Shown here: positions 43,711 to 53,800 of the stretch, piece after piece | Layout: the number at the start of each line of letters is the position of its first letter | How positions within the stretch are numbered: position 1 is the first letter of the stretch | NCBI RefSeq assembly: GCF_003994465.1 | Contig: NZ_RZNX01000001.1 | Span: forward strand, 62,001-126,000 | DNA from: Paenibacillus zeisoli | GTDB lineage: Bacteria > Bacillota > Bacilli > Paenibacillales > Paenibacillaceae | Direction of reading: 5' to 3' | DNA length: 64,000 bases | The notes under the pieces: generated by a model | Database searches by the model: none | Seen by the model: the letters and a program-made list of their open reading frames with translations, nothing else | What the model was told of the DNA's origin: nothing | Position numbers and translations under genes: made by a program

Positions 43711-44711
43711 ACAGCCCATTAACGGAACGAAAGATTATTCTAATCAAGCGGAGAACCCGGCTGGAGGAATTGGTCGTCCGCTACAATACCGTTCAGCAGG
43801 CAGAATTCTATATCGAGAGATTAGGTGCTGATTTTGGTGAATATGTACAGGAGGATAAAGTCTACCGGGAAGCCCTTAATACAGCGGTTAGCGAACTGAC
43901 TGCAATCGGCAGGGTCCAGACACTCGAACGGGAGCATGTGCCAAATTTTATTTTCGGCCAGGAGGACATTATCGTAGTGCTGGGTCAGGACGGATTGGTC
44001 GCCAATACGCTGAAGTATGCGGCCGGTCAGCCCTTGATCGGTGTGAACCCTGACCCTGGAAGATGGGACGGGGTGCTGCTTCCTTTTACCGTAAAAGATA
44101 TTAGACTCATTGTTCAGGATGTGATTCACCACCGCAGACAGATTCAGGAAGTGACGCTCGCCAAGGCGCAGTTAAATGATGGGCAATGTCTCTATGGTGT
44201 GAACGATCTGTTCGTGGGACGCAGGACACATGTCTCTGCACGTTATCAGCTCAAGATGGGTCAAATGATGGAACAGCAGTCTTCAAGCGGGGTCATTATC
44301 TCTACTGGACTTGGTTCGACGGGCTGGTTCAAGAGCGTACTCGCCGGAGCGGCCGGGATTGTAGGGAGTGTCCTTCAGCAGCCGCTTACGCTCTCCCCGG
44401 GGGATATTCATAATGCTAACCCCAAATCTACTGAGACTGACAGGCAGGGGGGAAATGGTCCGCAATCACGAGCCATGTGGAATTCTTCTAATCTTTATTT
44501 TACAGTAAGAGAACCATTTCCAAGCAGAACTACTACAACCGAGCTAGTCTTTGGTAGAATTGAGCGGCATGAACCTCTGAGAATCATATCTCAGATGCCT
44601 GAGGACGGAGTAATCTTCAGTGACGGAATTGAAAGTGACTATTTGGAGTTCAACTCTGGCATTGAAGCGATGATCGGGATTGCGGAGGAGAAAGGGCATT
44701 TAGTTGTATAG
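43707..44711 (+). CDS. NAD kinase-like protein with degenerate GGDG motif
   Basis: 334 residues, start GTG overlapping the SPFH stop (GTGA). The N-terminal about 70 residues are helical. The middle carries NAD/diacylglycerol-kinase-like features: VVLGQDGLVANTLKY where NAD kinases have GGDGT, then IGVNPDPGRWDGVL, NDLFVGRRTHVSARY and SSGVIISTGLGSTGW. Loss of one Gly of the GGDG motif leaves catalytic competence uncertain; it might phosphorylate NAD, another nucleotide, or only bind it. The partner is the SPFH scaffold. Confidence 0.82.
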   Translation: MNSPLTERKIILIKRRTRLEELVVRYNTVQQAEFYIERLGADFGEYVQEDKVYREALNTAVSELTAIGRVQTLEREHVPNFIFGQEDIIVVLGQDGLVANTLKYAAGQPLIGVNPDPGRWDGVLLPFTVKDIRLIVQDVIHHRRQIQEVTLAKAQLNDGQCLYGVNDLFVGRRTHVSARYQLKMGQMMEQQSSSGVIISTGLGSTGWFKSVLAGAAGIVGSVLQQPLTLSPGDIHNANPKSTETDRQGGNGPQSRAMWNSSNLYFTVREPFPSRTTTTELVFGRIERHEPLRIISQMPEDGVIFSDGIESDYLEFNSGIEAMIGIAEEKGHLVV

Positions 44712-44751
44712 TTGGTTCACTAGTCTGAGTTGTGACTATGTTGATGACAAT

Positions 44752-44787
44752 ATAAGAGGGAACTGCCGTTGTGCAGTTCCCTCTTAT
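44752..44787. terminator. Strong bidirectional intrinsic terminator
   Basis: A perfect 15-bp stem (44752-44766 with 44773-44787) with loop CGTTGT lies between convergent genes. Confidence 0.9.
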
Positions 44788-44826
44788 TCATGTATTAAGT
44801 GAAAGGTGTTTATCTCTCAAAGGTTA

Positions 44827-45084
44827 TTAATGTCTATCTGTAGTAGTGCGTGTTACATGATCATCGCGATCGCGTCGTTTCAGCCCCGCCAATCCGGCTA
44901 GACCAAGCAGTCCAAGCAAGCCCCAGTTACCGTGATCGTCATCATTATTGGTCGATTGAGTTTGGGTAGTATTTGCGCTAGTATCAGAAGTTGTACTTGT
45001 ATCCGATGTTTCAGCAAAGGCAGAAGTTGCCCCCAGACTCGATACGATTAGTACGGTCATGAACATTGTTTTTACTTTAAACAT
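44827..45084 (-). CDS. Secreted WGxxGxxG-tail protein
   Basis: 85 residues; RBS CAAGGAGCTGATC on the minus strand. A signal peptide (cleavage near AFA-E, residue 24) is followed by a Thr/Ser/Asp/Gln/Asn-rich disordered linker, then WGLLGLLGLAGLAGL and a basic cluster KRRDRDD. This is the WGxxGxxG C-terminal arrangement described in Firmicutes, thought to be a membrane-anchoring or sorting signal. Little of the protein lies between the two signals, so it may be mainly a surface-anchored acidic peptide. Confidence 0.8.
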   Translation of the reverse strand: MFKVKTMFMTVLIVSSLGATSAFAETSDTSTTSDTSANTTQTQSTNNDDDHGNWGLLGLLGLAGLAGLKRRDRDDHVTRTTTDRH

Positions 45085-45224
45085 GATGATCAGCTCCTTG
45101 ATGTTAGTATGATGTCTGTTTAGTATCTAACCTATATCATTTCATCTGAATCAAATAGGATGGTAATTTATTTATATTAAATAGAGATAGGCCAGGTAAT
45201 TAGAATAGCCTACAAGGAGGACTA

Positions 45225-46112
45225 ATGGAGCCCAAAATGCTTAATTATTCAATAGTTGATGTGTTCTCGGAAGGGAAATATACTGGAAATCCACTCGCAG
45301 TTTTCAGAAATGCGGGTAATCTATCTGATGCCGAAATGCAGCAAATAGCAAAGGAAATTAACTATTCCGAAACAACATTTATTGTGTCTGAGTCAATAAC
45401 GAACAACTACTATGACGTGCGTATTTTTACACCTAAGGAAGAGATTCCTTTTGCTGGTCATCCGGCTTTAGGAACGGCTTATGTTATACAGAGTGAGATT
45501 CTGACGGAATCTGTGGAGAAAGTTATCTTGAATTTTAAAGGCGGCCAGATTCCCGTTACCTTCAACCCTCAAGAAGGGGTGCTGTGGATGACCCACAATG
45601 AACCCATTTTTGGCCGGATTCTGGATGCCCATCATGTTCTGGATGTACTTAATGTAGCCAAAGAAGACATAGATTCCAGATTTCCTATTCAAGAGGTTTC
45701 AACGGGGCTGCCTGATATCATTGTTCCTCTGAAATCGCTGGAAGCTGTCAGGAAAGTGAAACTGAATAGTGCGAAATATTTCGATTTAATTAATCAGACT
45801 GAGGCAAAAGCCATTATGGTCTTTGCTCCAGAAACGTATCATTCTGTAAATGACCTGAACGTGCGGGATTTTGCAGAATATTACGGTATTCCCGAAGATC
45901 CGGCTACAGGGAGTTCGAATGGTTGTTTAGCTGCTTACCTAGTCAAATACCGTTATTTTGACAACAATAAAATTAACATTCGTGTAGAACAAGGATACGA
46001 AATGGAGAGACCTTCTTTATTGTTCTTAAGAGCGAGTGATGATCATGGAATCATCAACGTTTGTGTAGGTGGAAGGGTCGTGAAAGTGGCGCAGGGTGAG
46101 TGGTTTGTTTAA
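45225..46112 (+). CDS. PhzF-family isomerase-like protein
   Basis: 295 residues (RBS AAGGAGGACTA directly before ATG). The PhzF/DapF-like fold is recognised from YSIVDVFSEGKYTGNPLAVF, the catalytic-Glu region NYSETTFIV, FTPKEEIPFAGHPALGTAYV, and the C-terminal DPATGSSNGCLAAYLVKY. No phenazine genes are nearby. Most such proteins in Bacillales are stand-alone isomerases with unknown substrate. It has no co-directional neighbours closer than about 240 nt. Confidence 0.9.
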   Translation: MEPKMLNYSIVDVFSEGKYTGNPLAVFRNAGNLSDAEMQQIAKEINYSETTFIVSESITNNYYDVRIFTPKEEIPFAGHPALGTAYVIQSEILTESVEKVILNFKGGQIPVTFNPQEGVLWMTHNEPIFGRILDAHHVLDVLNVAKEDIDSRFPIQEVSTGLPDIIVPLKSLEAVRKVKLNSAKYFDLINQTEAKAIMVFAPETYHSVNDLNVRDFAEYYGIPEDPATGSSNGCLAAYLVKYRYFDNNKINIRVEQGYEMERPSLLFLRASDDHGIINVCVGGRVVKVAQGEWFV

Positions 46113-46350
46113 GAAAATTGCCGGCCAAATCAGCTAAATAACTTTTCAGGAACTTCTAGCGTTTTAACATTGTATATAGTTCAGGAAATGAGGATTTAAA
46201 ATGCCTCAGAGGTATTTGCTATTGAAGTGAACTGACTATCCGAGAAGTAAGCTGAATTTAACTGATGGATGTGGTCTTTCCCGCTAATTTGCTGAACCTA
46301 AAGCAACAATAAACCGCTATCCGCGGGTTGTGTTAAGGAGTGATTCATAA

Positions 46351-47205
46351 GTGAAGAAATGGATTTCATTAGTTATTCTCATCTTAACTATTTTCGCTTC
46401 ACCGTCTGCATATGCTGCAGACCAGACAATCAGGATTGACACTGTTCCTGTCGTGTCTGAAGTGAGGCCCGAAGTGAGGGACAATCGAATCATGGTGCCT
46501 TTGCGTGTTATTGGTGAGAGTCTGGGAGCGGAGGTCGAATATTCGAAGTCTCAAGTGACTTTAACTGCAGATGGTATGAGAGTGACTTTGCAGCCGAACA
46601 GCGGTACGGCTGTGAAGAATGGGGCAACCGTGAAGCTGGATGTTAAGACGTATGTCAAAAATAATCGCATTTACGTTCCGCTTCGTTTTATTGCGGAGAC
46701 CTTTGGCTGCAAGGTCAATTACAGCAAGTCCGGTGTAACTGTTGATACCGATCCATTGATTATAGATGGCCGGCAAGTGAAGGTGTTGCAGGAAGAGTAT
46801 CACATGGCTATGGGAGGCGTCATACAGCATATCCAGGGGAATGCCTATAACAGGGGGATTTACAACATGTTTGTAAATAACCTTGGAGCCAAGGTCGATG
46901 CCCCTGCGAATTACTCGTGGAGTCTTAAACTGGATGTACCAGGGTTGTATTATAAAACTGCACAGTATGACTTTTTAGATAACAAAGGGAATAGCTTGAA
47001 ACAGTTCGATATCTATACTTTACTTCCTGCCTCATTTCGAGGTGAAGATGATACTGTAATGCAATACCCGAAAGTTTTGGTGTATGACGGCTCTGAACAC
47101 CAATGGTATTTATTTAACGAGCATGCATTGGATTCCATTGATCGCCTGATGAGCTCGGCATTATATAACGGGTTTGTGAAGGTAATTAGTAATACGGCAG
47201 CTTAA
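46351..47205 (+). CDS. Secreted stalk-domain (copper amine oxidase N-like) protein
   Basis: 284 residues from a GTG at 46351 (AAGGAGTGATTCATAA upstream). A signal peptide ends near AYA-A (residue 22). Residues about 30-130 form a copper-amine-oxidase-N stalk domain with two typical lines: NRIMVPLRVIGESLGAEVEYS and NRIYVPLRFIAETFGCKVNYS. The C-terminal 150 residues are unassigned. Such stalk domains are abundant in Paenibacillus envelope proteins. A small hairpin (46312-46329) lies just upstream of the RBS. Confidence 0.85.
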   Translation: MKKWISLVILILTIFASPSAYAADQTIRIDTVPVVSEVRPEVRDNRIMVPLRVIGESLGAEVEYSKSQVTLTADGMRVTLQPNSGTAVKNGATVKLDVKTYVKNNRIYVPLRFIAETFGCKVNYSKSGVTVDTDPLIIDGRQVKVLQEEYHMAMGGVIQHIQGNAYNRGIYNMFVNNLGAKVDAPANYSWSLKLDVPGLYYKTAQYDFLDNKGNSLKQFDIYTLLPASFRGEDDTVMQYPKVLVYDGSEHQWYLFNEHALDSIDRLMSSALYNGFVKVISNTAA

Positions 47206-47245
47206 AATGATAAAGGGCACGCAAAGAGTGCTTTGATATTACATC

Positions 47246-47277
47246 AAAAAAGGGCACCCGCCGGGGAGCCCTTTTTG
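47246..47277 (+). terminator. Intrinsic terminator
   Basis: AAAAAGGGC pairs with GCCCTTTTT around a GC-rich loop, followed by GTTT. Confidence 0.8.
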
Positions 47278-47403
47278 TTTAGAGAACTAATCGTTACAGA
47301 CAATGCGGAGAACTATATATAAGTCTAGGAGCTCCCATCAGAAATATTCTTTTGCAGACTGATTATTTCGGTTAAAGATGGTTAATCGACGTAAGCATGG
47401 AAG

Positions 47404-48321
47404 TCATGAAGAGAGAGTTGTACATTTTCGGTCACCCAATCCATGCCGTTTATTAGGCAATCTTCTAGGTGAATTGCCCCGATTAACCAAATAAATACCA
47501 AGACACACCAACACGCATCCAGCCACCGCTTCCCAGGCAATATTCTCTCCCAAGAGCACCCAGCTGCTGAGTACACCGAATATAGGCGCGAGAAATAGAA
47601 AAGAGCTTGTTCGGCCGGGCTCTCCTTGATCCAGCAGGTAGAACCAGATGGAAAATTGTACGATGGAGCACATAATAGCAAGCCACAATGCAACTACTAC
47701 AGAAGTTGCGTTTATATACAAATAGGCATGCTCCGTCAGAAGGCTTAGCAGAAGAAGGATAATTCCTCCGAACAGCATCTGATAAGCGGCAAGAACCGTC
47801 ATATGGAATTGACCGCCCCAATGTTTGATTAGCAGTGTAGCCACCGCGAAGCAAAGGGCTCCGAGAAGTCCAATCCATGTGCCTGGCTGAAGACCGATAT
47901 GAAATCCAAAGCTGAAGGCTATTCCGGCGAATCCGAGCAGAACACCCAGCCATTGGAGCGGGCGATATCGCGTGCCTGAAAAAAGCGTTCCAAACAGAAC
48001 CACGATCAGCGGGCTTGAACTCGTAATGATTGCCGACTCGCCCGATGTAATCCAGTGCATGCTGTAATAGGCGCAACCCATGACTCCAACGGACTGAAAC
48101 AAGCCAATGACAGCTGCCTTCAACCAACCTGAGAGGTTCTGCGGTTGAGGCAGCCTCCTCATTAGGGTCCAGCCAGCTAGAATCCCTCCGGCCAAGACAA
48201 ATCTAATTCCCATGAGCAAGAATGGAGCGATATAAGCCATTCCGATTTTCCCTGCAGGAAACGCCACGCCCATCAAAAAAGTTGTAAATAGGATCAGTGC
48301 GTAATATTTCTGATTGCTCAT
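47404..48321 (-). CDS. DMT-superfamily (EamA) transporter
   Basis: 305 residues from the ATG at 48321 (AAGGAGGGAATTGGA upstream). Ten hydrophobic helices in two EamA halves are visible, with GKIGMAYIAPFLLMGIRFVLAG and ITSGESAIITSSSPLIVVLF in the first and PGRTSSFLFLAPIFGVLSSWVLLGE in the second. These carriers export amino acids or metabolites. It is divergent from a LysR regulator across 118 bp, which likely controls it. The C-terminal tail is short and basic. Confidence 0.9.
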   Translation of the reverse strand: MSNQKYYALILFTTFLMGVAFPAGKIGMAYIAPFLLMGIRFVLAGGILAGWTLMRRLPQPQNLSGWLKAAVIGLFQSVGVMGCAYYSMHWITSGESAIITSSSPLIVVLFGTLFSGTRYRPLQWLGVLLGFAGIAFSFGFHIGLQPGTWIGLLGALCFAVATLLIKHWGGQFHMTVLAAYQMLFGGIILLLLSLLTEHAYLYINATSVVVALWLAIMCSIVQFSIWFYLLDQGEPGRTSSFLFLAPIFGVLSSWVLLGENIAWEAVAGCVLVCLGIYLVNRGNSPRRLPNKRHGLGDRKCTTLSS

Positions 48322-48439
48322 TCCAATTCCCTCCTTCTGAATGGTAGTACAGCCATTGTAATTTCTGATTGGTTTCATGTAAAATGATTATAATTGAATC
48401 AAGACATCACTTAGGATGATATCAGAAGGGGAGGAGCAG

Positions 48440-49312
48440 ATGGAAAGTACCGATCTTCGTGTGTTTTTAGCTGTTGCCCGGGAGGGCTCAATCACCAAGG
48501 CCGCTGCCCGGCTGGGCTATGTGCAGTCGAATGTGACGGCCAGAATCCAGCAGCTCGAGGCTGAATTGCAGACTGTACTTTTTCACCGTCACAACCGGGG
48601 GATGAAGACGACTTCGAGTGGAGAGAATCTGCTAAAGTATGCGGAACGAGTCGTCTCGTTGCTGGAAGAAGCTTCCCGGGCAATGACTGTGTCTTCAGAA
48701 CCGAGTGGTCCACTGAGGCTCGGTTCGCTGCAGACGACCGCGGCAGTTCGGCTGCCGGGACTCTTGGCAGATTACCACAAGAAGTTCCCTGATGTCGCTC
48801 TGTCTCTGACCACGGGTTTGTCCCAGGAACTTATTGAGAAGGTACTTCACTACGAGCTGGACGGAGCCTTCGTAGCCCTGCATGACCAAACCTCTGACGT
48901 TCATGCGATACCTGTCTTTGAGGAAGAACGGCTAATCGTCTCAGAACACGGCATTCAGACCTTGGATGAGGCTTTGACCAAGCCGATCTTGGTGTTCAGC
49001 TCGGGCTGCTCTTATCGTGAACTGTTGGAGGAATGGCTGCGATCGCGTGGAATCTTCGCGTTTAATGTAATGGAGTTTGGCACTCTGGAGGCTATTATTG
49101 GTGGGGTCACTGCAGGGCTGGGCATTTCTCTTCTGCCTAAGTCGGTCATCAGCCGCACGGCAGAAGCCAGTCTCGTCCGTATGCACCCGATTCCCGAGAA
49201 GTACAGCCACTCGTCAACATTTTTTGTTACCCGAAGAGATAGCTTCATCCCTAGCTCGCTGCAGGAGCTAATAGGCATGCTGACGAAAGACCGGCAGAGA
49301 ATTGTAGTCTAA
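48440..49312 (+). CDS. LysR-family transcriptional regulator
   Basis: 290 residues from the ATG at 48440 (GGGGAGGAGCAG upstream). The N-terminal winged HTH has FLAVAREGSITKAAARLGYVQSNVTARIQQLEAEL; the substrate-binding domain spans about 90-285 (LRLGSLQTTAAVRLPGLLADYHKKFPDVALSL; GGVTAGLGISLLPKSV). It resembles the CzcR/YwfK-like branch. Divergent orientation to the DMT transporter suggests it activates that gene and represses itself. Confidence 0.92.
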   Translation: MESTDLRVFLAVAREGSITKAAARLGYVQSNVTARIQQLEAELQTVLFHRHNRGMKTTSSGENLLKYAERVVSLLEEASRAMTVSSEPSGPLRLGSLQTTAAVRLPGLLADYHKKFPDVALSLTTGLSQELIEKVLHYELDGAFVALHDQTSDVHAIPVFEEERLIVSEHGIQTLDEALTKPILVFSSGCSYRELLEEWLRSRGIFAFNVMEFGTLEAIIGGVTAGLGISLLPKSVISRTAEASLVRMHPIPEKYSHSSTFFVTRRDSFIPSSLQELIGMLTKDRQRIVV

Positions 49313-49343
49313 TCGTCTGTCTGAAATCTACCATGATGCAAAA

Positions 49344-49391
49344 CAGCGGCAGTCCCCGTGGACTAATATTTCAGTCCGGGGGCTGCCGCTG
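49344..49391. terminator. Bidirectional intrinsic terminator
   Basis: A long stem of CAGCGGCAGTCCCC with its near-complement ending CTGCCGCTG, one bulge, between convergent genes. Confidence 0.8.
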
Positions 49392-49431
49392 CTTATTTGA
49401 GTTGTCCTATTTAATGTCTCTAACCTTACTA

Positions 49432-50934
49432 CTACATTGCTTCCTTCGTCTGAACCAGGTTGTTCATTGCTGTCTCGTTATGCTTGATTCGTTCAAGCAC
49501 AATGCTGTTCTGATTGACTAAGGATTCAATGGTAGCCGATAGCTCTTCCAGCGTCGCGGAAGTCTGTTGGCTAACCGAAGCCAGATGCTCCGAGGATTCC
49601 TCGATCGATCGGGAGGAGGACTGTATGGTCGTAATGGATTTGTCATAATGAGCTGTTCGCTCATTAATCTCTTTGACTGAATTGTTAATCTCAGCAAACA
49701 CATCCCGGGTCTCCAGCGTCATTGCCAGGCAATCCTTCATCTGATCGGAGATCGTATTCATATTAACTTGGGTCTGACCGGACTGGTCAATAACAGCCAG
49801 CAGGTTGCTGGAGATCTCATCCGCAGCACGTGCAGATGAATCGGCCAGCTTGCGGATTTCGGATGCTACGACAGCAAATCCTTGACCGCTCTCACCAGCT
49901 CTGGCTGCTTCAATACTTGCATTCAATGACAAAAGATTAGTCTGTGAAGCAATGTCCTGCAGGGTAACAATCAGCTCGGATGAGCCTTTGATCTGGGCAG
50001 CGAGGTCATTCACCTGATCGCTTACCGCTTGAATTTGACCGCTGAAATCCTTAATCATAAGGTACATCTCATCTACCGTCGCATCTCCCCGCTCGGAAGA
50101 GTCTGCCGCATCCTGAATTCCCGCACGGAGCTGACCTAACGATTGGAACATACCTTCAAGCTGGGAGTTACTGCTCTTCACCGATTCCGAAATCGTTACC
50201 AGAACTTCAGATTCGGAGACGACCCCTTTCGTAATTTCATGAAAGGCGTTACTCATTTCACCAAAGGAAATTGCGTTCTCACTGCTTCCCTGGGAGATCA
50301 GCTCCATATTCTCAGAGATTGTTCTGACATTCTCCCGAAGCGACTTCTCATGTTCGCCTAGCTGGTTCATCAACGTTTCTGTTCTCATCTGAGTCTCAGC
50401 CAGATTTGTAATCATCCGGTTTGCAACCTTCTGGAAAGCAACCAAGATCACGACCACAATTAAATAATAGAACCAGAGTCCAATCATGCTATCTTTGTTA
50501 AGTCCAATTGTAACGCCATTCTTGTACATGTTTAACCATAGAATAAATGCTCCGGCGATTGAGCCTGTAATCAGTACCTTGTTGTCCATATAAATTAGCG
50601 CTACGGCTAATATGAAGAATCCCTGGAACAGATTCGAGATGCTGGGCATATAAATTGTGGATACTGTGAAAATTGCCATAATACCGCCAATGGCTACATA
50701 AGGTATGGCATGTTCCCATTTTCTGCCGAAATGCAGGATACCAATGACCGCCAGTACAACGAGATCCAGAATTGACATTAGAATCTTGATATTCATACTC
50801 TGGTGAACGGTAAAATACGTAACTTCTGCAAGTACCACAGTCACGGCCAGCGCTTTAAAGATCAGATCGTTCTTCTTGCGTACATCCTCCTTTCTTATTG
50901 TTGATAAGCTGGAACTCTGCTGCTCTCCTGACAT
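49432..50934 (-). CDS. Methyl-accepting chemotaxis protein with polytopic membrane N-terminus
   Basis: 500 residues. About six transmembrane helices occupy 25-170, with no large periplasmic-type sensor domain, so sensing may occur in or near the membrane. The cytoplasmic signalling domain contains the conserved hairpin [37 protein letters not shown] (about 335-370) that contacts CheA/CheW. There is no obvious HAMP domain. It is a single-gene unit; no other chemotaxis genes are in the window. Confidence 0.92.
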   Translation of the reverse strand: MSGEQQSSSLSTIRKEDVRKKNDLIFKALAVTVVLAEVTYFTVHQSMNIKILMSILDLVVLAVIGILHFGRKWEHAIPYVAIGGIMAIFTVSTIYMPSISNLFQGFFILAVALIYMDNKVLITGSIAGAFILWLNMYKNGVTIGLNKDSMIGLWFYYLIVVVILVAFQKVANRMITNLAETQMRTETLMNQLGEHEKSLRENVRTISENMELISQGSSENAISFGEMSNAFHEITKGVVSESEVLVTISESVKSSNSQLEGMFQSLGQLRAGIQDAADSSERGDATVDEMYLMIKDFSGQIQAVSDQVNDLAAQIKGSSELIVTLQDIASQTNLLSLNASIEAARAGESGQGFAVVASEIRKLADSSARAADEISSNLLAVIDQSGQTQVNMNTISDQMKDCLAMTLETRDVFAEINNSVKEINERTAHYDKSITTIQSSSRSIEESSEHLASVSQQTSATLEELSATIESLVNQNSIVLERIKHNETAMNNLVQTKEAM

Positions 50935-51059
50935 TCTCTCAATTCCCCTATCAAATTAATTTATATGTGTCCATAATAGCATAGGACTTTAAGGAAATAT
51001 ACGACATTTTTCGTCCCTGACGGAAGGTCAAAAGATCGATATTTCTCTGATGCAAGCCC

Positions 51060-52250
51060 CTATTTAACTAGTGGGACCATTTCGATTTGTCCCGGTTTCG
51101 GTTGACTTTTCTCATTCATCCGGAAGACGAACCAGGCCGCTGGAACGAGTGCGATTACGCCAAGGAGAACGAAGCAGGTCTGAATGTTGAACAATTGCAG
51201 CATCAGCATGCCTGCAAACGGACCGAGGGCACCGCCGACATTCGTAAGCAAGGCCACATCCGAGAAGAAACCGGCCTCGTCCTCATGCTTTCTCGATTCC
51301 TCAATGGAGAGCGTCTCCTGGGCGATCCCTGTGAAGCTGCCAATTAGGTCACGTACAATTTGAAGACCCAGCAGCACCGCGTAAGTATGGGAAAGACCGT
51401 ATAAGCTGACCGTACACATCAGCAGGGCATACCCGGTGAGCAGCGTGTTCCGATATCCGAAACGCTTGATCCAGCGGCGGCCAAGTGGAATGCAAATAGC
51501 AGATACGACGCCTGAACAGATGGAGAACAGTGCAATCTGCATATTGCTGAAATGCAGCACATTTACATGGTAGATGACCCATAGGGAGCCTGGAAGAGCG
51601 CCGCCCAGTGACATGAAGCCAACCATAATCAGGAACGGACTTAATCTTCGGAGCGGTGGTTTCCATTGAAGCTTAATCTTCTTCGATTCTTTTGGCGCCA
51701 GACGGGCCATCAGGTTCATTCCAGTGAACGTGCATACCGCTCCGATGATCATGCAGATGAAATAGTTATATGGAAAAATCGTATCATACCGGTCCAGCAG
51801 CGTACTGGCACTGTAGGAGCATACGATGGTCACCAGAATGGCGATGATTCGGATGTTACCGAACAAGGTCGACATGTTCGATTCAGCCACATTGTGCTTG
51901 ATCAGGGAGTGCTGCTGCACGTTCAGAATCATGACCACGATGCAGTTAATCGACCAGAAGACCAGAATCCAGGCAATCGAATGCGGCAGCAGAACGGCAA
52001 ATGCGATGCACAGGAAAGCCATTTGCCGCAGAATCCCAGCCGAATAATAGACCTTGAAGTTGCAGGGCAGCAGCCGCGTCACGAACACAACCGAGATCGC
52101 AGACATCAGCGGCGGGAGCGAAGTGGACAGTGTGATTTCGAGCGGTGAAGCTCCAAGTCTCGCAATTAGAATGGGAAGGAACATAAAAAACAAAATATTT
52201 TTCATATTTTGCAGGACGGCATCAATATAAATCCTGGTTTCGGGCTTCAA
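51060..52250 (-). CDS. MFS transporter
   Basis: 396 residues from a TTG at 52250 with AGGAGATG eight bases upstream; a longer ATG start at 52295 lacks an RBS. Twelve hydrophobic helices are visible with a basic mid-loop (RLAPKESKKIKLQWKPPLRR) and GRRWIKRFGYRN typical of MFS loop motifs. The substrate is unknown. It is divergent from the sugar ABC transporter operon at 52432, sharing an intergenic region of about 180 bp, but no regulator gene is adjacent. Confidence 0.85.
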   Translation of the reverse strand: MKPETRIYIDAVLQNMKNILFFMFLPILIARLGASPLEITLSTSLPPLMSAISVVFVTRLLPCNFKVYYSAGILRQMAFLCIAFAVLLPHSIAWILVFWSINCIVVMILNVQQHSLIKHNVAESNMSTLFGNIRIIAILVTIVCSYSASTLLDRYDTIFPYNYFICMIIGAVCTFTGMNLMARLAPKESKKIKLQWKPPLRRLSPFLIMVGFMSLGGALPGSLWVIYHVNVLHFSNMQIALFSICSGVVSAICIPLGRRWIKRFGYRNTLLTGYALLMCTVSLYGLSHTYAVLLGLQIVRDLIGSFTGIAQETLSIEESRKHEDEAGFFSDVALLTNVGGALGPFAGMLMLQLFNIQTCFVLLGVIALVPAAWFVFRMNEKSQPKPGQIEMVPLVK

Positions 52251-52431
52251 AATTTCATCTCCTAGAAGTAATTCGCTGTTTAAAAAGCTTTGCATTGGTT
52301 TACATCGGAATTTGCTGCCTGGAAATGAATAAAAGCGGCTCTACAATTATTGGAAAATACATAATCTGATGCAATTCGAGCTTGCTTGGTTAAGTAGTGT
52401 ATACAGCTGAATACTATCTAGGGGGATATAC

Positions 52432-53772
52432 ATGATGAAGTTTGGAAAAAATCGCAAATCTTGGGCTATCATTCTAGCTATTCTTTGTTCTTTCTCAGTT
52501 TTAACTGCTTGTTCAGGCGGAACCTCAGGAGGACCTGCGGGCACAGCCTCTACGAACGAGACGAATGGCAAATCGGAAGATGGCAAAGTGGTGCTGAACT
52601 ACTGGACATGGTGGGGCTCTGAGACACGCAGACCGATTGTTGAGAAGTTGGTCGATGATTTCAATAAGTCACAGGATAAAATCATTGTGAAACACAGCTA
52701 TTATCCTTTTTCTGATATTTTTACGAAGGAGCTTGCTGCAGTAAGTGCCGGTAATCCGCCAGACATCATGATGAACGATATTAATACGGTTCAGCAGCGT
52801 GCCAGCAAAAAGCAGGCAATCAACTTATCCAAATACGTCGAGCAAAGTAAAGTGAAGGACCGGTTCTTCCCGGAACTCTGGAACACGGTACTGTATCAGG
52901 GAGAACCGTACGCACTGCCTTTCAATACCGATACCCGAATGATGTTCTATAACAAAGATGATTTCAAGGCAGCAGGTCTTGATCCCGAGAAATTCCCTAC
53001 AACGTGGGAGGAACTGGACAAGGTTGCCGCCAAGCTGGACAAGAAGGATGGAGACAAGTACACCCATATCGGGTACTCGCCGCAGTTCAACTCGGACTGG
53101 AATCTGCTTCAGCTTAATTTCGATCAAGGCCGCAATTTCTTCGATGAGAACGGAAAGCCTGTCGTTAATGCCCCTGCCAAGGCAGAAGCTATGCAGTACA
53201 TTCTGGATAATGCTAAGCGCCTCGGACAAAGCAATATTGATGCCTTCAAAGCTGACTTTGGCAGCAAGCAGGCCAATCCGTTCATTGCAGGAAAAGTCTC
53301 AATCTGGACAGACGTAACGAACTTCTACACGCAGATCCGTGACTATGGTCAGAATCTCAACTTTGGTGTCGCACCACTTCCTGAGAACAAACCGGACTCA
53401 GGGCATTACAGTGTTGGTGGCGGCTTCGTTATTGAGATTCCTTACGGATCTAAGCATCCAGATGAAGCCTTTGAATTCCTGAAATATATGACCGATGTTC
53501 AGGCGCAGACCTATTGGGCGCAGAAGAACTTTGACAATGTAGCCAACAAGGAAGCTTCTAACAATCCAGAGCTGCAAAAGAATCCGGTGTACAAAGCATC
53601 CGTTGATAATTTGGCTGTCACCAAGATGACGCCGAACCCGTTATTTGCGCCAGACTATATCAATTTGATTAATCCTCAGCGGGACGCGATTATGCTTGGA
53701 GAGAAATCAGTCCAAGATGGCCTTAACCAGGCACAAGCCGATGTGGAAAAGTTAATTTCGAACAATAAATAA
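52432..53772 (+). CDS. Sugar-binding lipoprotein of a CUT1 ABC transporter
   Basis: 446 residues (RBS CTAGGGGGATATAC; two adjacent ATGs). Signal peptide with lipobox LTAC (Cys27) and a Gly/Ser/Thr-rich linker. The body is a type-1 solute-binding protein (VLNYWTWWGSETRRPIVEKLVDDFNKS; PYALPFNTDTRMMFYNKD). The length and partner permeases indicate the CUT1 family for di- and oligosaccharides. The ligand cannot be deduced. It starts an operon with two permeases. Confidence 0.92.
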   Translation: MMKFGKNRKSWAIILAILCSFSVLTACSGGTSGGPAGTASTNETNGKSEDGKVVLNYWTWWGSETRRPIVEKLVDDFNKSQDKIIVKHSYYPFSDIFTKELAAVSAGNPPDIMMNDINTVQQRASKKQAINLSKYVEQSKVKDRFFPELWNTVLYQGEPYALPFNTDTRMMFYNKDDFKAAGLDPEKFPTTWEELDKVAAKLDKKDGDKYTHIGYSPQFNSDWNLLQLNFDQGRNFFDENGKPVVNAPAKAEAMQYILDNAKRLGQSNIDAFKADFGSKQANPFIAGKVSIWTDVTNFYTQIRDYGQNLNFGVAPLPENKPDSGHYSVGGGFVIEIPYGSKHPDEAFEFLKYMTDVQAQTYWAQKNFDNVANKEASNNPELQKNPVYKASVDNLAVTKMTPNPLFAPDYINLINPQRDAIMLGEKSVQDGLNQAQADVEKLISNNK

Positions 53773-53800
53773 GCTAAGCATATAGAAAGAAGGTAGGATC

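Noticed and set aside
51666-52148. 160-aa plus-strand ORF opposite the MFS gene
   Set aside because: His/Gln/Arg-rich composition typical of antisense reading of a membrane protein; no start signals.
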